From: Hyaloperonospora brassicae
Lineage: Eukaryota > Oomycota > Peronosporomycetes > Peronosporales > Peronosporaceae
DNA: 64,000 bases
Assembly: GCA_947650285.1 (NCBI GenBank)
Contig: CANTFL010001487.1
Coordinates: 1 to 64,000, forward strand
Direction of reading: 5' to 3'
Shown here: in pieces, positions 60,926 through 64,000 of the stretch
Position numbering within the stretch: the stretch's first letter is position 1
Layout of the letters: the number at the start of each line of letters is the position of its first letter
Translations under genes and position numbers: made by a program
The notes under the pieces: model-generated
Database searches by the model: none
What the model was told of the DNA's origin: nothing
The model's input: only the letters and a program-made list of their open reading frames with translations

Positions 60926-61970
60926 CTATGTCCATGTTCATGACAGGAATCACATTTTCTGGTCCGACAACGTCCCAGGTAATGAGCCGATCGAAGAAGT
61001 GGAAACATGCTGAACAACGGTAGCATGCACAGTTGTGTCGATGGAGATTTTATTACGTCCAGCTCCATCTATTCATCGCAAATAACCCATCCTGTGTAGC
61101 GAAAAACGCAGAACACTTCACCTGTATCCTTTCGGGCATGATGTTTGGTTTGCCTACAGCACCTTTTCATGTCCATCGTGCGCGACGAGCTGGTGCCTAA
61201 TCTGCGCCACGGCTTTATCATTCTCGTTGTAGTGGAGGGACAACGAACTGATGTCACTTTTTCATGTGGAATGGCTGTGTTTGTGAGGCTTTCCTGCTAG
61301 AATGAAATGACCAAGCTTGACGATGGAAGCACGAAACTTTGAACGGACCGAAGAGTAATTGAGCATTACCCGCTTGTAAAATGATCAGTACGAGACACTG
61401 CCAGATCATCGATTTTTTGTCACACGGAGAACATATGGACGCGTATCAAATCGCAGGCTTTAACCAGCACCAATCGCCGTGAGCTATTATACATGAGATC
61501 GTGCCGTTCATCAAATAAAATTAGGTGGAGCACTGTTAACGTATCACTCGGTGTTTCCGCGTGCCTGCTTCGTTATACCTTACATTCAGGTGGAGCTGAC
61601 TCAACTCTTTTTCAAAATACGATGAGTAGCACGGACAATTCGGGAGTCGTTTGAGGTCACTTGATCCAAAACAGTCTTTGGCGCGATAAGTCTAAAATGT
61701 GTAGTCTGTTCAATAAGCTGCGATGGACAGCTGGCTGCATGTAGCTTGTACTTAATAAGGAAAGATTAGCATTGACACAGCACTGTGCCTTACGATGTAC
61801 TGGGCCCACTCGTCCTACATGGTCACGCCATTGAACCGCTGTGTCTCTGGCCCTCTTTGCCAAGCGCGAGTGCGGTGTAGTACTGAAAGTACGGGAACAG
61901 CAGTGGCTAGTTCATTATATCGTAACGATTGAAGTACGAACAAGACTTACATGCATTTAGTAAGTAGTCT

Positions 61971-62207
61971 TTTTTTGCAGCGACCGACAAAATCCACTGC
62001 ATCAATCATTCGATTATAGCGAAAGCACGTAAAGCATTCTTTTTCGTTTGGCTAATAGTGATTAGGGTCAGATCAAAGCGTCATACGGTGGGAAGTGTCG
62101 AAGTTGTCGTTGCCATCGTCAAAATCGGTGCCCGGCTTTTATTTATCGAGAACAGACTGTCCTCATTGCGGTTCGACAACAAGGACCACTTTAAAACTCT
62201 AATTTAA
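61971..62207 (+). CDS. Exon-like open segment of an unknown protein family (partner at 22125-22368)
   Basis: The frame is open for 78 codons from TTTTTTGCAG to TAA. The polypyrimidine run and CAG just before GCGACCGAC resemble a 3' splice site, so this could be a last exon starting at about 61981. The encoded segment includes KIHCINHSIIAKARKAFFFV and LIVIRVRSKRHTVGSVEVVV. A diverged copy lies at 22125-22368, and VIRVRSKRHTV is conserved between them. No ATG exon was found upstream, and the sequence starts right at the outer end of the right arm. The family is not recognised. Confidence 0.35.
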   Translation, partial: FFAATDKIHCINHSIIAKARKAFFFVWLIVIRVRSKRHTVGSVEVVVAIVKIGARLLFIENRLSSLRFDNKDHFKTLI

Positions 62208-62379
62208 CGGATGCGTAGGATGTTTAGGTCTGCAAAACGCTCGAAAATATTAAATTTCGATACGATTTGCACACAGTCATCGACGACTTTTCAATTTGCT
62301 TCCGACCCGCGAGGTCTTATTGAAAGACACGAAACCCTATATTGTAAAACGAAATTCGTCCGGTTTGGCGGCTCATGAT

Positions 62380-62800
62380 GTATGATGCGGACGCTCTCAC
62401 GGGGTTTGGTTGGCCCCTAAAGCCGCTTGACCAGAGCGTCGCGGTCGCAGACAAGTCGGGAATCCACCGCTAGGCCCTACTCGCGGTTTGGATGCGCCGT
62501 CGCCTACAATACATTCATAAATCTCTCGGACGTCTGATCAGGCGCTGGGGCAGCGACCTTGAAAGCCTGGCATACTGAGGCTGTCTCGTTTCAGTTGGAA
62601 CTGACTTCGGAGATGTGGAAGCTCTAAATACTAGCAACGCAGCCGTATCCCATAAATGACGATGGGTATAAAAGATAGAAGACGGAGGAGGACCATTTTA
62701 AACTGCTAGCATACGTGGATCGCAAATTGGAGCTCCAAGACCTCCTACTTTCTTATCCTGTATTCTTCCGGCTTTGGAACGTGCAAGAATAGTGGCTAAT
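62380..62800 (+). pseudogene. GC-richer decayed coding fragment
   Basis: The block is GC-richer than its flanks. Near 62655-62790 the plus strand reads KTEEDHFKLLAYVDRKLELQ and then DLLLSYPVFFRLWNVQE before a stop. A TAG interrupts just upstream. Probably part of a dead gene; the family is unknown. Confidence 0.25.
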
Positions 62801-62910
62801 CACTCGGACCAAATTGAGGGTACCTTAATTGCTAACGCATTCGCTCGTGCTCGGATAGGCGCAAACTACCGCGAGTGTCCATTTAGCGTAAACTGGTTTT
62901 GGCCAATTTA

Positions 62911-63348
62911 GTAACGGGGTAGTCAGTTACATGTAATTGCCAGTGTGACAAATGGCAACAAAGAGTATCATCATGTATATAATTTTACCAATTTAACTTA
63001 ATATAGTGATATTGTTGGGACGACCCAAAGGTAAATTCATTACTTATTATTAAGGTTGTATTAACCCGTCAATAGCTGCTCGACGCGTGCAATGGGTAAT
63101 GAGTAGACGCCATCATACGTTTGGTTATATCGATATAGTTAAGAAGAGTCAAAACATAGAGCAGTAGATTTTGGACTTAAGTCCCATTATATAACACAAT
63201 TTGCTTTTCCTACGACTTAAGTCTTTGCCTTAGTCGTTCACCTTCCTCTATATAGTGCATATACCTGGTAGGGCACTGACTTCACTGTTTTCAGTGAGAA
63301 TGAAGTCCTTAAGGGTATTCCAGTAAGAAGTAATCAGTGCTTCGTTAC
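62911..63348 (-). repeat. Solo LTR, TGTAACGGGG family, degenerate copy C
   Basis: 438 bp with ends GTAACGGGG and CGTTAC. It is oriented like the LTR at 55952-56390 and shares GATATTGTTGGGACGACC, GTGCAATGGGTAATGAGTAGACG and CATCATACG. AATTT lies one base outside each end, suggesting a 5-bp target duplication. Its hairpin stems are mostly decayed. No internal region is beside it. Confidence 0.75.
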
Positions 63349-63613
63349 GAATTTTCTCACGGAGGGGGCAGGCGGAATATAAACTCATTCGTTTAGGCCG
63401 CTCAAAGGACTGTGCTAGATGGAAAACTTACTCTTACCTTCTCTTTATATCAAAGACGGCTTCTGTGTGGTGGGATAGAAGGAATTTGCATCAAGCCGCT
63501 GTCCCATCACATTACATAGAGTGAACTTCACCGCTCCGGATACGATTTACCTCCAACTGGCCCACCATTATTCAGTTCGAATGATGGAGCCAAATGGCCT
63601 TCATTTGGTCTCC

Positions 63614-63820
63614 CTACATGCAGTCTTCCGCATAATTGCCGCGCTCCCATTCCGGATATTCGTACTTCTGGTGTGTCGGGCCTGCGGAAGCAGAAAAAAG
63701 CATTGGACCATTGTTAACCACAGCCAACGTGTCCTCAGGCGTGTTTACATCTAGGTTTTTTCGGGGATGCTGTAATCGTCCTACATCACTGTAAAAGGTC
63801 GGAATTTCTTCTCGCCGCAA
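63614..63820 (-). pseudogene. Minus-strand protein-like segment, unknown
   Basis: ATG-led and open for 68 codons, with a believable composition (DTLAVVNNGPMLFSASAGPT; KYEYPEWERGNYAEDC). The continuation on either side is broken. It overlaps the plus-strand frame that runs to 63983 by a few bases, so at most one is likely real near 63.8 kb. The family is unknown. Confidence 0.2.
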
Positions 63821-63833
63821 CAGGTATCATCCT

Positions 63834-63983
63834 ATGCATCACCAATCTGATTGTTTGGTCAAGACTGGTAAGAAAAAGAAGACACGAGCTTCGCGTCAAT
63901 GGAAATATGCTGAATATGTTCTTCACACCACCTCAGGGGCGTTTGATGGATATTCCACCTTCAATACCTTGACAGTCGCTTAA
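63834..63983 (+). CDS. Small basic ORF (49 aa) at the window edge
   Basis: ATG-led, 49 codons, with the frame open about 13 further codons upstream. It has a Lys/Arg cluster (KTGKKKKTRASRQWKYAEYV) and then a Gly/Thr/Ser-rich end. The composition is coding-like for this AT-rich region. It could be an exon of a larger gene or a leftover. No family was recognised. Confidence 0.25.
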   Translation: MHHQSDCLVKTGKKKKTRASRQWKYAEYVLHTTSGAFDGYSTFNTLTVA

Positions 63984-64000
63984 AGAGGATTATGCATACG

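Larger units (their letters stand above)
53698..61930 (-). repeat. Giant inverted repeat, right arm
   Basis: Reverse-complement copy of 38105-46412. Differences from the left arm are few in the inner part (scattered single bases and one indel near 57940). They increase towards the outer end, where about 90 bases present in the left arm (about 38155-38240) are missing here. Confidence 0.97.

Noticed and set aside
43720..63348. LTRs at 55952-56390 and 62911-63348 as the two ends of one full-length element
   Set aside because: They share orientation, but the DNA between them is palindrome arm and host-like fragments with no gag-pol, and each has its own flanking duplication, so they are separate solo LTRs.

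Overview
The window looks like a gene-poor, repeat-rich stretch of an oomycete genome (Phytophthora or downy-mildew type). The evidence is a family GT60-like GlcNAc-transferase with protist-type motifs, an intronless secreted cysteine-rich protein preceded by an oomycete-style initiator (TCATTC...CAA), oomycete-like Ty1/copia and LINE elements, and AT-rich intergenic DNA full of decayed coding fragments. I see no bacterial operons, tRNA, rRNA or CRISPR. The organism call is an inference; no species can be named from sequence alone.

Layout: (1) 154-1746, minus strand: an apparently intact glycosyltransferase gene, with one small unexplained ORF upstream. (2) About 2.1-22.1 kb: AT-rich DNA with no intact gene, but islands of broken protein-like sequence (10.1-10.6, 11.0-13.3, 13.3-14.3, 19.1-19.3 and 20.2-20.7 kb). 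(3) 22.4-38.1 kb: one degenerate minus-strand LINE (endonuclease, reverse transcriptase, zinc-binding region, RNase H) cut into four pieces by three LTR insertions: an old degenerate copia (26085-30634), a young copia with identical 375-bp LTRs and a perfect CCTCC target duplication (31848-37091), and a solo LTR with a perfect GGTGG duplication (37135-37579). (4) 38.1-61.9 kb: a giant inverted repeat with two arms of about 8.3 kb (38105-46412 and 53698-61930) around a 7.3-kb AT-rich spacer, with its axis near 50055. Each arm carries one copy of a 367-aa secreted protein gene and one copy of a 2.6-kb terminal-inverted-repeat element that itself contains a solo LTR. (5) 61.9-64 kb: decayed coding fragments and a further solo LTR of the same family.

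The only genes likely to be working host genes are the glycosyltransferase and the two inverted copies of the secreted protein. The young copia may have been active recently, but a one-base slip in a T run breaks its integrase. The most notable structures are the near-identical palindrome arms whose identity falls off towards the ends, the row of hairpins kept in two LTR subfamilies with different stem sequences, the half-tRNA-type primer site of the copia element, and a homologous protein-like repeat found at both 22.2 kb and 62.1 kb.
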